Source of the DNA: Palsa-965 sp044448685
GTDB lineage: Bacteria; Bacteroidota; Bacteroidia; Palsa-965
Assembly: GCA_044448685.1 (NCBI GenBank)
Contig: JBIOHC010000006.1
Span: forward strand, 45,095-109,094
Length of the DNA: 64,000 nt
Reading direction: 5' to 3'
Below are positions 25,959 through 35,100 of this stretch, piece by piece. The stretch's first letter is position 1. Each line of letters starts with the position of its first letter. The notes below the pieces were generated by a model. It saw only the letters and a program-made list of their open reading frames with translations. It did no database searches and was not told where the DNA came from. Both the position numbers and the translations under genes were made by a program.

Positions 25959-27302
25959 CTATTGAGCTTTTCTTTTAAGCACGGGAAGATAATAACGCAG
26001 CATAAATTCCCCGTCATTGACTTCCTTTATATTGGTTTTGCCATGGATATTGTATCCATAGGTTAAGGTAACGTTCTTCCAGAAGAACCCAACATAGGGC
26101 TTAACACCGTGGTTAGAAAGGTTACTATCAAAGGTGTAGTTGTAATTAATCCCGAAAGAAATCATATAACCAAGCCATACATCAGCATTTACACCCTTGC
26201 AGGCACTGTTGAAGTATTGTTTCCCGGTAAGTGACCAACCAAAGAACCCAGACCCTTCATTATTATACCGTTGCTCAATGAGGTTATTGCCAATCCCAGC
26301 TTCGGCATAACCGTTCTTATATCCTTGTATACCAAGCACCAAACCAAATGACCGTGGAGAGAAATGCTTGAATACAGCACAGGTATCGGTTAGCTTATCA
26401 TCGGTCATACACCGGAAACCAAGCCAGGGCTCGGGTTTGGTATAGAGCTGTCTGGAAGTTTGGGAGCAGTCTTTGGCGTACTGAACATAACTCCCACCCA
26501 TGGCAATGCCTTTGGTGCTGGTCATTTCAGCGGCATTCCCCTGGATACTGGACAGGTGGTTCTTGTCCCAATAGAAGTGATAGGTGCTCACTATAGTATA
26601 ACCGGGCATGGCAATAGAATCAACAGGGGGCCCGTGTTTCTTGCCTTGCCTGATTTTGTGATAAGGCTGGTTTTTGTAGTTGAACGTAACCCGGCATTTT
26701 TTTCCGACAGAATCCCTGTTCTCATTCAGGAAGGTATACGTTTCCGGATCGGGCAGTCGGTAGCGGTAATGTGCTGTACGCCCTCCATGACAGTTAATAC
26801 TGTCTATAACGGTTTTCCATTTGCAATAACCAAGGGCCTGCTCATAAGTAATCCCCGTAATCGGCATATCCAGATATTCCCAAAGAAATTTTCTCTTTAT
26901 TTTAATATGGTAGTATGATTCATTAACCGGAAATGGCATGTGGGAGGAGGAATAATCGGCGGTAAGCGTTTCATAAGATCCGGATCCGGAAAGAATATTT
27001 TTCCAGGGAAGATTGTTTAGAATAGCCGAATCGGGCATGAGTTCTTTAGGATATTTGAATGATTTCAGATAAGCCCAGTTCTCGTCGGTCAGCTCTTTTA
27101 ATTCCGGATTCATGATTAATGGCTTGATGACAGAAACGGATGTGACATAGCCAAGCCAGTCGCCTACAGTCACTTCCTCACTTTGTATAAGTTGATGAGG
27201 CTGGAAGCGGGTAAAATCAAGTTTGTTCTCCATGGGTATATCCTGTTGGGCAAAACAGGACAAACTGCAACAAAAAATAAACAGGAACGTGATGACTTTC
27301 AT
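25959..27302 (-). CDS. FGE-sulfatase (SUMF1)-like protein with C-terminal barrel-like region
   Basis: A 447-residue secreted protein (signal MKVITFLFIFCCSLSCFAQ). Residues about 30-320 show the FGE-sulfatase fold: EVTVGDWLGYVTSV, ITYEQALGYCKWK, YRYRLPDPETY, GNAAEMTS, MGGSYVQYAKDC and WLGFRCM. The last 125 residues look like paired amphipathic strands (ADVWLGYMISFGINYNYTF, GVKPYVGFFWKNVTLTYGY), as in outer-membrane barrels. GldJ/GldK-like proteins share the first domain, but this fusion is unusual. The spacing of the cysteines differs from copper-binding FGE, so it is probably structural. It is 27 bases downstream of the next lipoprotein gene. Confidence 0.72.
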   Translation of the reverse strand: MKVITFLFIFCCSLSCFAQQDIPMENKLDFTRFQPHQLIQSEEVTVGDWLGYVTSVSVIKPLIMNPELKELTDENWAYLKSFKYPKELMPDSAILNNLPWKNILSGSGSYETLTADYSSSHMPFPVNESYYHIKIKRKFLWEYLDMPITGITYEQALGYCKWKTVIDSINCHGGRTAHYRYRLPDPETYTFLNENRDSVGKKCRVTFNYKNQPYHKIRQGKKHGPPVDSIAMPGYTIVSTYHFYWDKNHLSSIQGNAAEMTSTKGIAMGGSYVQYAKDCSQTSRQLYTKPEPWLGFRCMTDDKLTDTCAVFKHFSPRSFGLVLGIQGYKNGYAEAGIGNNLIEQRYNNEGSGFFGWSLTGKQYFNSACKGVNADVWLGYMISFGINYNYTFDSNLSNHGVKPYVGFFWKNVTLTYGYNIHGKTNIKEVNDGEFMLRYYLPVLKRKAQ

Positions 27303-27329
27303 ATATAAGTAAGGATACATAAAAATGTT

Positions 27330-28199
27330 TTAAAGAGAAAATTGAATCCCCAGATTAATTGCAATAAAACGGGAATCCCACGGTAAAGGGTATGTGCCGG
27401 TATTCGGATCTACAGTCCAGGCTTGAGGATAATTAAGGGCTTTGTTGAATGCCATTTGTTCTATAAAGGTGATATGATTCCAATGCTCTTTTACTGTAAA
27501 AGCGATATTCAGATTGGTAAAATAATCATTGTGAAACGATGAAATTAAATAAGGGGTGGGGAGCATACGGGAATCTAAACTGGTTTGTGAAAGATTAAAA
27601 GCGTTGATGAAATAAGTCGCAAATTGATAGGTGAAGGCCAGCTCGAGTCTTTTCTTATTATAAAAAACAGAACTCTGCAAGAAGGCTTTTTCATTTGTGA
27701 GAAACAGATTGTATCCGCTGTAGCTGCCTGAGAAACCGTTGGATCCCAGAATTCCGTCATACATACGCTGACCCAGACCTCCTCCTCCATACACATCAAA
27801 AAACAATGGACAATGAATCAAGGTGTCTTTTTTGAAACAGCGGTAATAACCGACAGCTGCTTCTCCCTGCACGGTGCCCCAAGAATTATAATTATGCCCA
27901 TCTGAAAAAAAAGGGGAGCAGAGGTAGGAGTTTACCATGATGCCCAAATGTTCTTTGGGCGACCAGGCCGCCTGTGCTTCTTCATGATCAGCGCCTACAT
28001 AAAGACTACCCTGTTGCTGGTGTTTGGAACTGAGATTTGGTGTCTGAGTTGTATTATAAACATATACACCCGTACATTGCTGCAAGAGCATGGGCAGAAG
28101 AAGGAGGGCAAAATTTCTTAAACAGCTTTTGATAACCAAATGAAAGGTATTTGAATGATGCCAGAAAGTTAAAGCTTTTCGGAGTATCGTGCAACGCAT
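27330..28199 (-). CDS. Putative outer-membrane lipoprotein with barrel-like strands
   Basis: From the ATG at 28199 the protein has 289 residues, with a hydrophobic stretch and lipobox-like LLPMLLQQC preceded by about 25 unusual residues; a TTG start nearer to the signal is possible. The mature part has alternating aromatic strands (GSLYVGADHEEAQAAW, GEAAVGYYRCFKK, LELAFTYQFATYF) resembling small outer-membrane barrels. It lies between the CxxC membrane protein and the FGE-like gene in the same direction, so the three are probably one operon. Function unknown. Confidence 0.65.
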   Translation of the reverse strand: MRCTILRKALTFWHHSNTFHLVIKSCLRNFALLLLPMLLQQCTGVYVYNTTQTPNLSSKHQQQGSLYVGADHEEAQAAWSPKEHLGIMVNSYLCSPFFSDGHNYNSWGTVQGEAAVGYYRCFKKDTLIHCPLFFDVYGGGGLGQRMYDGILGSNGFSGSYSGYNLFLTNEKAFLQSSVFYNKKRLELAFTYQFATYFINAFNLSQTSLDSRMLPTPYLISSFHNDYFTNLNIAFTVKEHWNHITFIEQMAFNKALNYPQAWTVDPNTGTYPLPWDSRFIAINLGIQFSL

Positions 28200-28209
28200 C
28201 TTTGCCCGG

Positions 28210-28653
28210 TCAAATACCTTTTGTTGAGTGCCACTTTTCGGCTGTTGCCTGAACTTTCTGATTCTGTTCCTTCGGAATAGCATCCTTCTTCTTCATGGAA
28301 TAATAAGCATAAGCCCCGGTCGTATGCCGGACTCTGCACCCGGAAATAAAAAGCAGAATTGTGATGAAGAACATGGAAGTTCTTTGTAAGCGTATTCTGG
28401 AAAAATTAGTTTCAATGGAATTAAGAAATGTAAACCACTTGCTCTCTGATTCTGTTGTATGCCTCGCTTGGTAATGCCCGCAAACAGATACGGCGTGAGC
28501 TATATAGTCCTTTATTTCATCCAGGGTCTTATCGGAAAAATCAATGACGGTCTTGCTGCATTCCCCGCAAAAGCGTCCATCTTTAACGGTTGTCATGTTT
28601 TGCCATTTGGCGGGACAGGAAAATTCCAGGGATATTCTAGGGTCTGTGCTCAT
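28210..28653 (-). CDS. Small membrane protein with N-terminal Cys-x2-Cys motif
   Basis: A 147-residue protein: the N-terminal part (CPAKWQNMTTVKDGRFCGEC, then SKTVIDFSDKTLDEIKDYI) is a motif common in Bacteroidota, probably a small metal- or redox-active cysteine cluster. A membrane segment (MFFITILLFISGC) and a charged tail follow. Similar N-terminal modules often stand in front of beta-barrel or carboxypeptidase-like partners. Here it is 10 bases upstream of a putative outer-membrane lipoprotein gene. The role is unknown. Confidence 0.7.
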   Translation of the reverse strand: MSTDPRISLEFSCPAKWQNMTTVKDGRFCGECSKTVIDFSDKTLDEIKDYIAHAVSVCGHYQARHTTESESKWFTFLNSIETNFSRIRLQRTSMFFITILLFISGCRVRHTTGAYAYYSMKKKDAIPKEQNQKVQATAEKWHSTKGI

Positions 28654-28705
28654 GAGGATAAGTTTAGTGGATGAACGTGTATATGCTTATAGGGCAGGAA
28701 CTTCA

Positions 28706-28734
28706 TTGTTTCCATAAAAAATAAACTAACTTTG
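28706..28734 (+). promoter_or_regulatory. Promoter of the kelch-like T9SS gene
   Basis: TTG (28706-28708) and TAACTTTG (28727-28734) are spaced by 18 bases. The predicted transcription start (about 28741) excludes the ATG at 28736 and favours 28745, almost leaderless. Confidence 0.6.
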
Positions 28735-28744
28735 AATGAAGCCC

Positions 28745-30496
28745 ATGAAAAAACACTGCATTCTATTTTTCTCCATGCTTATCCTGTTAGGCAGTTCAGC
28801 CATTCATGCCCAGGGAACCTGGATGGCCCTTAACACTATGCCGGTTGATACCGCAGGAGGAGGAATGCTCCTGCTTTCTGACGGAACTGTAGTTGCCAAA
28901 ACCTTCACCGCATCAAGCGGTCTTTACGGAAGTGTAGGAGACATCTGGAACAGGCTTACGCCCGATTCGACAGGAAGTTATGTAAACGGAACCTGGAGTC
29001 ATATAGCCCCGATGAACAGTACACGTCTTTATTTCTCCTCGCAGATGCTGAAGGACGGCAGACTGTATGTGGCAGGTGGGGAATATGGCAGAGGGCTTAA
29101 CAAAGCAGAAACGTATGATCCGGTGGCAGATACCTGGACACCAGTTCCGGTTCCGGGTGGTGATACCTTATACGATGCCAACTCAGCGATGCTTCCGGAT
29201 GGGAAGGTGTTACAGGCTGTGATCGTTTCTCCTGCGTTGAATTCAAATATTCTTTTCGACCCGCTGAGCAATTCCTATCTGCCTGCTCCTGCCAGTCACG
29301 GCAGTCCTGATGAAGCTGCATTTGTCAAACTGCCTGATCACAGCATCCTTTATGTACAGAACCCTATCATCACCGTCAATTACCGTTCCGAACGCTATAT
29401 ACCAGCCACAAACCAATGGGTGCAGGATGCCTTTCTGCCAGACTCGCTCTGGAAGCACAGTGAAATAGGAACAGGTATGCTTCTGCCCAATGGAAAGGCA
29501 ATATTTTTCGGCGCCAGCGGACATACGGCTTATTACACTCCTTCCGGAACCATTGCTCCCGGCACCTGGACTGCAGGTCCTGATTTACCCGGTGGTTTGG
29601 GAACAGCTGATGCCGCTGCGGCAATGCTGCCCAACGGAAATATATTACTTGTGGCTTCACCAAAGCCCTCCAGCGACACCTCTGTTTTTCTGACCCCTAC
29701 CTTTTTCCTTGAATTTGATTACCGGAGCAATCAGTTCACAATGCTTACTGCCCCCGGTGGTGGACCCAGTATCAATGCAACCTGTTATCAATTCAATCTG
29801 CTTAATCTGCCCGATGGCACTGTGATGCTGTCCTATATGGGCGATACACATTATTATATTTACAAAAGCCCGGGCACTCCTTTGTTATCAGCCAAGCCAA
29901 CGATCGGAGTTTTATCCGGATCGAATTGTCGCTATACGCTGACTGGAACCCTCTTTAACGGAATCTGTGAAGGCTCTTCCTATGGGGATGACTGGCAGAC
30001 TGCGACCAATTACCCTATCATTCGGTTTACTAAAGGCACAAACGTTTATTATGCCCGTACCTTTAACTGGAACCGGACAGGAGTGCAAACCGGCACCCTG
30101 GCAGATACGGTTCAATTCATGGTACCTGCTTATATGCCCGGAGGAACTTATGCCATGCAGGTTACAGCCAACGGAGTGGCATCGGATGCGGTGATGTGGA
30201 CTTATGTACCATGTGCAACAGGGATAGCGGAGCAGCAGCAAACAGAGGCAGCACTAAGTGTATTTCCCAACCCCACAGGAGGACTTACCAATATTGAATT
30301 TATCAATAAGCAAGGCGGTGCTTATACCGTTCGCCTTTTCGATATGTTCGGAAGAGAAATTTTTCAGGAGCAGGGTCATGGAGACCCAGGCAGGAATTTA
30401 CTCAAGCTTCAGACTGGAGGTTTTGCAAAAGGTGTTTATTTGCTAAGCTTAACAAATAAGGACGATACCCTCCTTGCCAGGCTGGTGGTGGAGTAA
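28745..30496 (+). CDS. Kelch/galactose-oxidase-like secreted protein with T9SS sorting domain
   Basis: A 583-residue protein from the ATG at 28745, with a signal peptide (MKKHCILFFSMLILLGSSAI). Kelch-type repeats fill residues about 25-370: MLKDGRLYVAGGEYG with AETYDPVADTWTPV, MLPDGKVL, MLLPNGKAIFFGA and MLPNGNILLVA. A domain like the C-terminal module of galactose oxidase follows (PAYMPGGTYAMQVTANGVAS), then a type A sorting domain (VFPNPTGGLTNIEF, GVYLLSLTNK, LARLVVE). It is a surface or secreted propeller. Oxidase activity is not supported because the copper ligands were not found. Confidence 0.8.
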   Translation: MKKHCILFFSMLILLGSSAIHAQGTWMALNTMPVDTAGGGMLLLSDGTVVAKTFTASSGLYGSVGDIWNRLTPDSTGSYVNGTWSHIAPMNSTRLYFSSQMLKDGRLYVAGGEYGRGLNKAETYDPVADTWTPVPVPGGDTLYDANSAMLPDGKVLQAVIVSPALNSNILFDPLSNSYLPAPASHGSPDEAAFVKLPDHSILYVQNPIITVNYRSERYIPATNQWVQDAFLPDSLWKHSEIGTGMLLPNGKAIFFGASGHTAYYTPSGTIAPGTWTAGPDLPGGLGTADAAAAMLPNGNILLVASPKPSSDTSVFLTPTFFLEFDYRSNQFTMLTAPGGGPSINATCYQFNLLNLPDGTVMLSYMGDTHYYIYKSPGTPLLSAKPTIGVLSGSNCRYTLTGTLFNGICEGSSYGDDWQTATNYPIIRFTKGTNVYYARTFNWNRTGVQTGTLADTVQFMVPAYMPGGTYAMQVTANGVASDAVMWTYVPCATGIAEQQQTEAALSVFPNPTGGLTNIEFINKQGGAYTVRLFDMFGREIFQEQGHGDPGRNLLKLQTGGFAKGVYLLSLTNKDDTLLARLVVE

Positions 30497-30520
30497 TCTT
30501 TGTTCTTCTTTAACATCCGT

Positions 30521-31951
30521 CTAATTAATAAGCAAGCTTTCTATATCTTCCCTGCTTTTCAGGTCTGAACTGATGTTCATGCGGAAATGATACAATCCCC
30601 CTGTTACCTTTACCTGTTTGAAATCAGCGGCACTGAAGTAGGCCAGTTTCCTGTCAGAGGTAATGCCGCACAAAACATTGTTGCTTGCCGGATTGAAATG
30701 TATCATCTTCAGATCATAGAACTGGAAAAGAACAGGAGTCCCCTTTTCAAGTAAATAAGCACTTGTCATGTCTATCTTTTTTCCATCCCTGTCCATAAAA
30801 TCTGCCTGGACTACGGCCCCTTTGGGAAAAATAACCGGATGATCACAGTTGAAAGTGGCAAATTGGTTGATGCTGAAAACATTTTGAATCCTTTGCTCAG
30901 GCGACATACGGGCCCAATAGAATTTTTGCATAGCGGTATTGTATGCTTTGAGGGCATTTGCATAAGCATTCCATTTTTCCGCTATTAATTCCCTCCTTGC
31001 CTGTCTGCGCTTTAGCAGACCACCGTATTTTTTCTTGTAGATGCTGAGGGCATTATCATAATCTTCCCCCTTTTTGAAAGCCAGGTAGCATTCGAACGAT
31101 TCCTCACTCAAAACCTTTCCCATATATTCCACTTTAACGGTTACCTTATAGGTTCCCGCAAGCCTGCCTCCCTTAACACTGATACTTGTAGCACTCCGGT
31201 TGTAAACAGCTTGCTGATTTACGGGCTCAAAGTATACATTCTTATATTCGGCCAGCTCAGGTTGTTTTCCACCTACATCTTCAATCTGAAAGGATGATTC
31301 TTTAGCTACTTTAGGTTCCTCAGGAGCCTTGGGCAGGGTGGTGAATTCATCTTCTATCGTTTGTTTGACGGCAAAATTTTTATCTTCATATTTCCATTTA
31401 CGCTGTGCGGTATCCAGCACATAGCGGTTAAATTTAGGGTCGGCTGATGTGCTGACCATTGCAATTGATATTTTATTCTGAGGATTTACAAAGAGAGGCT
31501 TATTGTTCTGAGTGGCCTTTATTTCACACATTCCCGCTGTTTCAAAACTCATCCCGTTTCCGGCTGAATCATAATTCATGGGTATACCTGACAGCATGAT
31601 TTCCACCGGAGAATGCCATTCCCTGTAGAACAGTTGTACAGCACCTTTTACAACCTTTCCTTCCTTATCCAGAAAGGCATTGGCAGGAACCTTGATTTCC
31701 GTTCCCGTTTCATATACCACTGAAGTACTGTCATCTCCTGATACAGTGAACTCCTTGAACGGTTTACTCAACCCCGGTATCAAAGCACTTCCTTTTTCTT
31801 CATTCGTTCTGACTTCAGAAGAATCACGGTCTCCTGACTTTTTTGAATCTTTAGTACCGCTACCTGAACAACCACAAAGTAATCCTAAAAGAGACAGTAC
31901 GATGATGGGAAGCTTGAAACCAGGGGCTGGGGAGATTAATACTTTAAGCAT
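30521..31951 (-). CDS. Large lipoprotein of a Bacteroidota-specific family
   Basis: A 476-residue protein with a lipobox (LLGLLCGC). Residues about 70-190 carry motifs recurring in Bacteroidota proteins of unknown function: GTEIKVPANAFLDKEGKVVK, VQLFYREWHSPVEIMLSGIP and FETAGMCEIKA. A helical, lysine/arginine-rich stretch at about 300-345 follows (KKYGGLLKRRQARRELIAEK), then a beta-rich end. It is likely anchored in the outer membrane facing the periplasm or surface. No enzyme motif is visible. Confidence 0.7.
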   Translation of the reverse strand: MLKVLISPAPGFKLPIIVLSLLGLLCGCSGSGTKDSKKSGDRDSSEVRTNEEKGSALIPGLSKPFKEFTVSGDDSTSVVYETGTEIKVPANAFLDKEGKVVKGAVQLFYREWHSPVEIMLSGIPMNYDSAGNGMSFETAGMCEIKATQNNKPLFVNPQNKISIAMVSTSADPKFNRYVLDTAQRKWKYEDKNFAVKQTIEDEFTTLPKAPEEPKVAKESSFQIEDVGGKQPELAEYKNVYFEPVNQQAVYNRSATSISVKGGRLAGTYKVTVKVEYMGKVLSEESFECYLAFKKGEDYDNALSIYKKKYGGLLKRRQARRELIAEKWNAYANALKAYNTAMQKFYWARMSPEQRIQNVFSINQFATFNCDHPVIFPKGAVVQADFMDRDGKKIDMTSAYLLEKGTPVLFQFYDLKMIHFNPASNNVLCGITSDRKLAYFSAADFKQVKVTGGLYHFRMNISSDLKSREDIESLLIN

Positions 31952-32011
31952 GCTAAGAAGATGGGTTTAGGAATAAATATATGGATAGTCCTGTTATATG
32001 CGTAAGCTGAA

Positions 32012-32575
32012 TCAATGTTGTTTCAATACGGCTGAGAAATGGCTGGCTTTGTTAGCCTCCAACTCCTTAATACCTTGTGCTATCTTCAAATCCCATTCTT
32101 CCTGCTTCTCATTAATAAGACTGTGATGGGTTTCTGTATCGTAGTCGGCAGTATATTTCAGAAATTCCGTGTTGAAGCGGTTCGTGATGGCTTTGTATTC
32201 GGCAACAAAAGTTTTTTGAATAAAGCTCTTTTCCGAAAGGGCTTTTCTCATTTTACGCGCAAACAATTCCCCTATATCAAAGTGACCCTGTTCATGTTTA
32301 AGCAGGTAACCGGTTTTTTTATCGCTGCGAACCCAGGACAGAGATGGGGTGAACACTGTGTTTACATCAAATTCGAGTTGACTTCCAACTGCTTCGGCAT
32401 GGGGCAGGATACTGACTGATGACAAAGCTGCATTGGGACTTCCTGCAATAGCCTTTCCTCCGAAATCGTTCCATGCCAGTGGCCTTGTCTCCGACCAGGT
32501 AATCGTTTCACCTGCCGGCCGGGCTGAAAGCAGGAACACTGAACAAAGCAGGGTCAGGATAAATTTGAAGGGCAT
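32012..32575 (-). CDS. DUF922-type secreted zinc protease-like protein
   Basis: A 187-residue protein with a signal peptide (MPFKFILTLLCSVFLLSARP). It has the DUF922 start ITWSETRPLAWNDFGG and the metal site KHEQGHFDI with H94, E95 and H98, matching the zincin HExxH pattern. A conserved helix (ELFARKMRKAL) follows. It is predicted to be a periplasmic or secreted metallopeptidase; substrate unknown. Confidence 0.85.
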   Translation of the reverse strand: MPFKFILTLLCSVFLLSARPAGETITWSETRPLAWNDFGGKAIAGSPNAALSSVSILPHAEAVGSQLEFDVNTVFTPSLSWVRSDKKTGYLLKHEQGHFDIGELFARKMRKALSEKSFIQKTFVAEYKAITNRFNTEFLKYTADYDTETHHSLINEKQEEWDLKIAQGIKELEANKASHFSAVLKQH

Positions 32576-32602
32576 GAGGGAGGTATTTGATGTTGGTTAA
32601 AT

Positions 32603-32610
32603 CAAATATA
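32603..32610 (-). promoter_or_regulatory. -7 box TATATTTG of the DUF922 gene
   Basis: TATATTTG on the minus strand, 27 bases before the ATG at 32575. Confidence 0.5.
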
Positions 32611-32690
32611 AACCTTTTTCAATATACGATGCAAAATGCCGCACTTTGTAATGGTGCTGGCTTGATCCGGAGGCTATTTCGATAATAATG

Positions 32691-32698
32691 TATATTTG
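32691..32698 (+). promoter_or_regulatory. -7 box TATATTTG before the 491-residue protein
   Basis: TATATTTG matches TAnnTTTG and lies 16 bases before the ATG at 32715, supporting that start over the in-frame ATG at 32688. Confidence 0.5.
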
Positions 32699-32714
32699 TA
32701 ATAGCTGCAAACTT

Positions 32715-34190
32715 ATGAAACACTCCTTACTTTTAGTCGGCATATTACTTATTTTGTTTACCGGAACTCTGGCGGGTCAGAAAGATTCACTGCGTGCTAG
32801 GAAAAAGGATCAGTATCCTGAATCCTCTCTCGGTATCGGCACCATGCTTCCGGTTTTCAACAACGGAGTGAAAGGCAGTTCATGGACAGGCATTAATTAC
32901 CGGGGTTCACATTTCCATCTGTACTATTATTCCGGCAGTCTGGAGTATCCGGCAACACTTAATCCCCAGTATATGTATGTGACTCCTGCAATGAAGAAGA
33001 TGAATTATGCAGCCTATGGTGAGAGTTTCGGGCTTGGCTTTCATATACCTTTTTTCAGGCTGGCGATTACCGATCCTAAAAACCGTTTCACCCTGCTCAA
33101 CCCTGTTCTCGATGTAAATTTTGGGGAGATGACAGCAAACCGTTCCTATGGGGGGGAATTTAATCACTCGTTTTCATACAGCCTCGTGCCGGGAGTAGAA
33201 CTGCATTTTCCCTATATATCCATCAATGCCGGTTTAAATATTTCCTATAACGCATTTTTCAATAAAACGACAGACTATCAGATTCTTCAGCAAGGCCTGG
33301 CTCCGGGAGAAGTAACCGGTATTGTCGGGATGAAGGGACTTCTCATTTATCCTTCTTTAAGCCTTCAGTTACATTCCCTTGCCGGAATGCTGCATCCGCA
33401 TAAGGTGCAGATTGGGGAAAATCATTACGTCTCTTCAGGCTATACCGGAAAAATAACGGAGTATACGACCAGAACAGATTTGCATAACGGATATGTACAG
33501 TATGATAGATACACCAAATATTCAGGAGGTCACTGGGTAACCAGCGATTCCTGGTATGCCGTTTATAATAAAATCGAGTCATCTTATTTCGGTCCGACGA
33601 TAGGAGTATCTGTTCAGCGCCCGACGGAGGCTAAAGGATTGACTTTTATGACCAATGTTGGGCTAGCGCTCAGGAGGGGGATGATTGCTTCCGATCTTAC
33701 TCTTTCTGTCGGAAATATCGGCATGGATTCACCAAATGATTTCATATACAGCAGAAGCCTTTATAAGGGAGAGGAATTTTCAGGCTTGATAGCTGTGGAT
33801 GTGAAAAATGTAATCCGGAGTTGTTTCAGAGGGAATAGTTTTAGAAGAACAAAGGATAAGGGTAAAGAAAGGGTGGTTTCTCATTTTGCTCCATTCCGCG
33901 ATTGCAGCTTTTTCAGAATCCTGCTGGGTGAGCGCTTTACCCTGTCAACATTCCAGCCTGTTTATGCCTTTGGAAATACTCCTACCGTTAAGCCATTGAG
34001 TTCGTATTATACATCTTCTCCTGATGTCTACCATTCCCGTACCGGGCGTAATTTTTATGTCGGACTGGAAGTAGGTACTTTTTCCTTTTCATTTGATTTC
34101 CGTACTTCCAAATATTATCCTTTCTCAGAAGGAACCTTGTACAGCCTGGTTTGGCATATTCCGATTAAAAGGTGGCATACAAGTTCGTAA
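32715..34190 (+). CDS. Putative outer-membrane beta-barrel protein
   Basis: A 491-residue protein with a signal peptide (MKHSLLLVGILLILFTGTLA). The body is full of alternating aromatic/glycine strands (GSSWTGINYRGSHFHLYYYS, SFGLGFHIPFFRLAI, VGLEVGTFSFSFDFRTSKYY), typical of outer-membrane barrels. No plug, OmpA or sorting domain is present. I do not recognise the family. A promoter box lies immediately upstream and no neighbouring gene is on the same strand, so it is probably transcribed alone. Confidence 0.65.
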   Translation: MKHSLLLVGILLILFTGTLAGQKDSLRARKKDQYPESSLGIGTMLPVFNNGVKGSSWTGINYRGSHFHLYYYSGSLEYPATLNPQYMYVTPAMKKMNYAAYGESFGLGFHIPFFRLAITDPKNRFTLLNPVLDVNFGEMTANRSYGGEFNHSFSYSLVPGVELHFPYISINAGLNISYNAFFNKTTDYQILQQGLAPGEVTGIVGMKGLLIYPSLSLQLHSLAGMLHPHKVQIGENHYVSSGYTGKITEYTTRTDLHNGYVQYDRYTKYSGGHWVTSDSWYAVYNKIESSYFGPTIGVSVQRPTEAKGLTFMTNVGLALRRGMIASDLTLSVGNIGMDSPNDFIYSRSLYKGEEFSGLIAVDVKNVIRSCFRGNSFRRTKDKGKERVVSHFAPFRDCSFFRILLGERFTLSTFQPVYAFGNTPTVKPLSSYYTSSPDVYHSRTGRNFYVGLEVGTFSFSFDFRTSKYYPFSEGTLYSLVWHIPIKRWHTSS

Positions 34191-34241
34191 AGACATTTTG
34201 TAACCTGCTGCCAGGAACATAACAAAGGCCTTTTACCGTTT

Positions 34242-34625
34242 TTAAAAAACAATTTTCCTGGCTTCAGGTCTGAAATACCGTGAACAAGCAATCAGGATCA
34301 ATAGCAGTGCTGGCCCAAAAAGTTCTTTGGTTTCGTCCCCATTGGCTATGTGAGAATAAAGTGCACCGATGACGAGGAAGGTAAAACCAGCATAAGCCCA
34401 TTCTTTGAGTAAAGGAAACTTTGGTATGAGCAGGGTTATGACCCCCAGAAACTTACAAATAGCGAGGAACAGAAGTATATAGATGGGATAGCCCAGATGA
34501 GTCATACTATCCAGTCCTCCGGCACCTTCCTTCATTTTGATGAGTTGACCAATTCCGGTGGCGGTCATTCCCAGTGACAGCCATACTGTTGCGACCCAAT
34601 AGATAATTTTGTTTCGTTTGCTCAT
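34242..34625 (-). CDS. DoxX family membrane protein
   Basis: A 127-residue protein with four hydrophobic helices and the DoxX-like pattern: LSLGMTATGIGQLIKMK, HLGYPIYILLFLAICKFLG, LIPKFPLLKEWAYAGFTFLV. These inner-membrane proteins are linked with redox homeostasis or quinone metabolism, but the biochemistry is unsettled. It is the last gene of the ArsR-SRPBCC-DoxX operon, three bases after the SRPBCC stop. Confidence 0.85.
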   Translation of the reverse strand: MSKRNKIIYWVATVWLSLGMTATGIGQLIKMKEGAGGLDSMTHLGYPIYILLFLAICKFLGVITLLIPKFPLLKEWAYAGFTFLVIGALYSHIANGDETKELFGPALLLILIACSRYFRPEARKIVF

Positions 34626-34628
34626 CGT

Positions 34629-35099
34629 TTATTTTTTTAATTCGTGGAGGATAGTTTCCAGTTTGTCATGAGCCATATTAAGACCATAGGCAAAAGGCAG
34701 TTTCAGGATTTGATCTCTGAGGGCAACGGATTCATAAATGCTTTGAATAGTCAGTTTGCTGGCATCTTCGGTGATTTTTTCAAATGTCAATAACTCCAGC
34801 TGCACACCAAAAAAAGCATTCTCCATTTCAAATGTGCGTGTGATTTTCCGGTTGGGAATAAACTCATGAATCGTTCCGTTCGCCTTAAACACTATATTTC
34901 CTTTTGGGTCACGGGTTTCAAACTGCCAGCTACCGTGCTTTTTGTTCTCCTGTTTCAGCACTTTTGTGTTCATCCATTGCTCAATTAGTTCGGGCTCTGT
35001 GTGGGCCTGAAAGAGTTGTTCAACGGGTAAATCAAATTCCCTTGTAATCACAAGTTCCTGTTTGCCGGCATGTGCGTTGATTTTTGTTTTCGGTTCCAT
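34629..35099 (-). CDS. SRPBCC/AHSA1 family protein in ArsR operon
   Basis: A 156-residue START-like protein: VITREFDLPVEQLFQAHTEP, IEQWMNTKVLKQEN, GNIVFKANGTIHEF and, near the end, GLNMAHDKLETILHEL, as in YndB/AHSA1 proteins. It starts one base after the regulator stop and precedes DoxX. Such trios are widespread in Bacteroidota. The ligand of the hydrophobic cavity may be the signal or substrate, but this is unproven. Confidence 0.88.
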   Translation of the reverse strand: MEPKTKINAHAGKQELVITREFDLPVEQLFQAHTEPELIEQWMNTKVLKQENKKHGSWQFETRDPKGNIVFKANGTIHEFIPNRKITRTFEMENAFFGVQLELLTFEKITEDASKLTIQSIYESVALRDQILKLPFAYGLNMAHDKLETILHELKK

Positions 35100-35100
35100 G

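Noticed and set aside
28190..28210. CATCTTTG on the plus strand as another special promoter
   Set aside because: No TRTAA element occurs at the required distance and no gene lies downstream on that strand.
32647..32681. A possible seventh alternative promoter (TGTAATG with TTCG at the same offset)
   Set aside because: The conserved CA and C of CAYCTTYG are replaced by T, and a standard TATATTTG box better explains the downstream gene.
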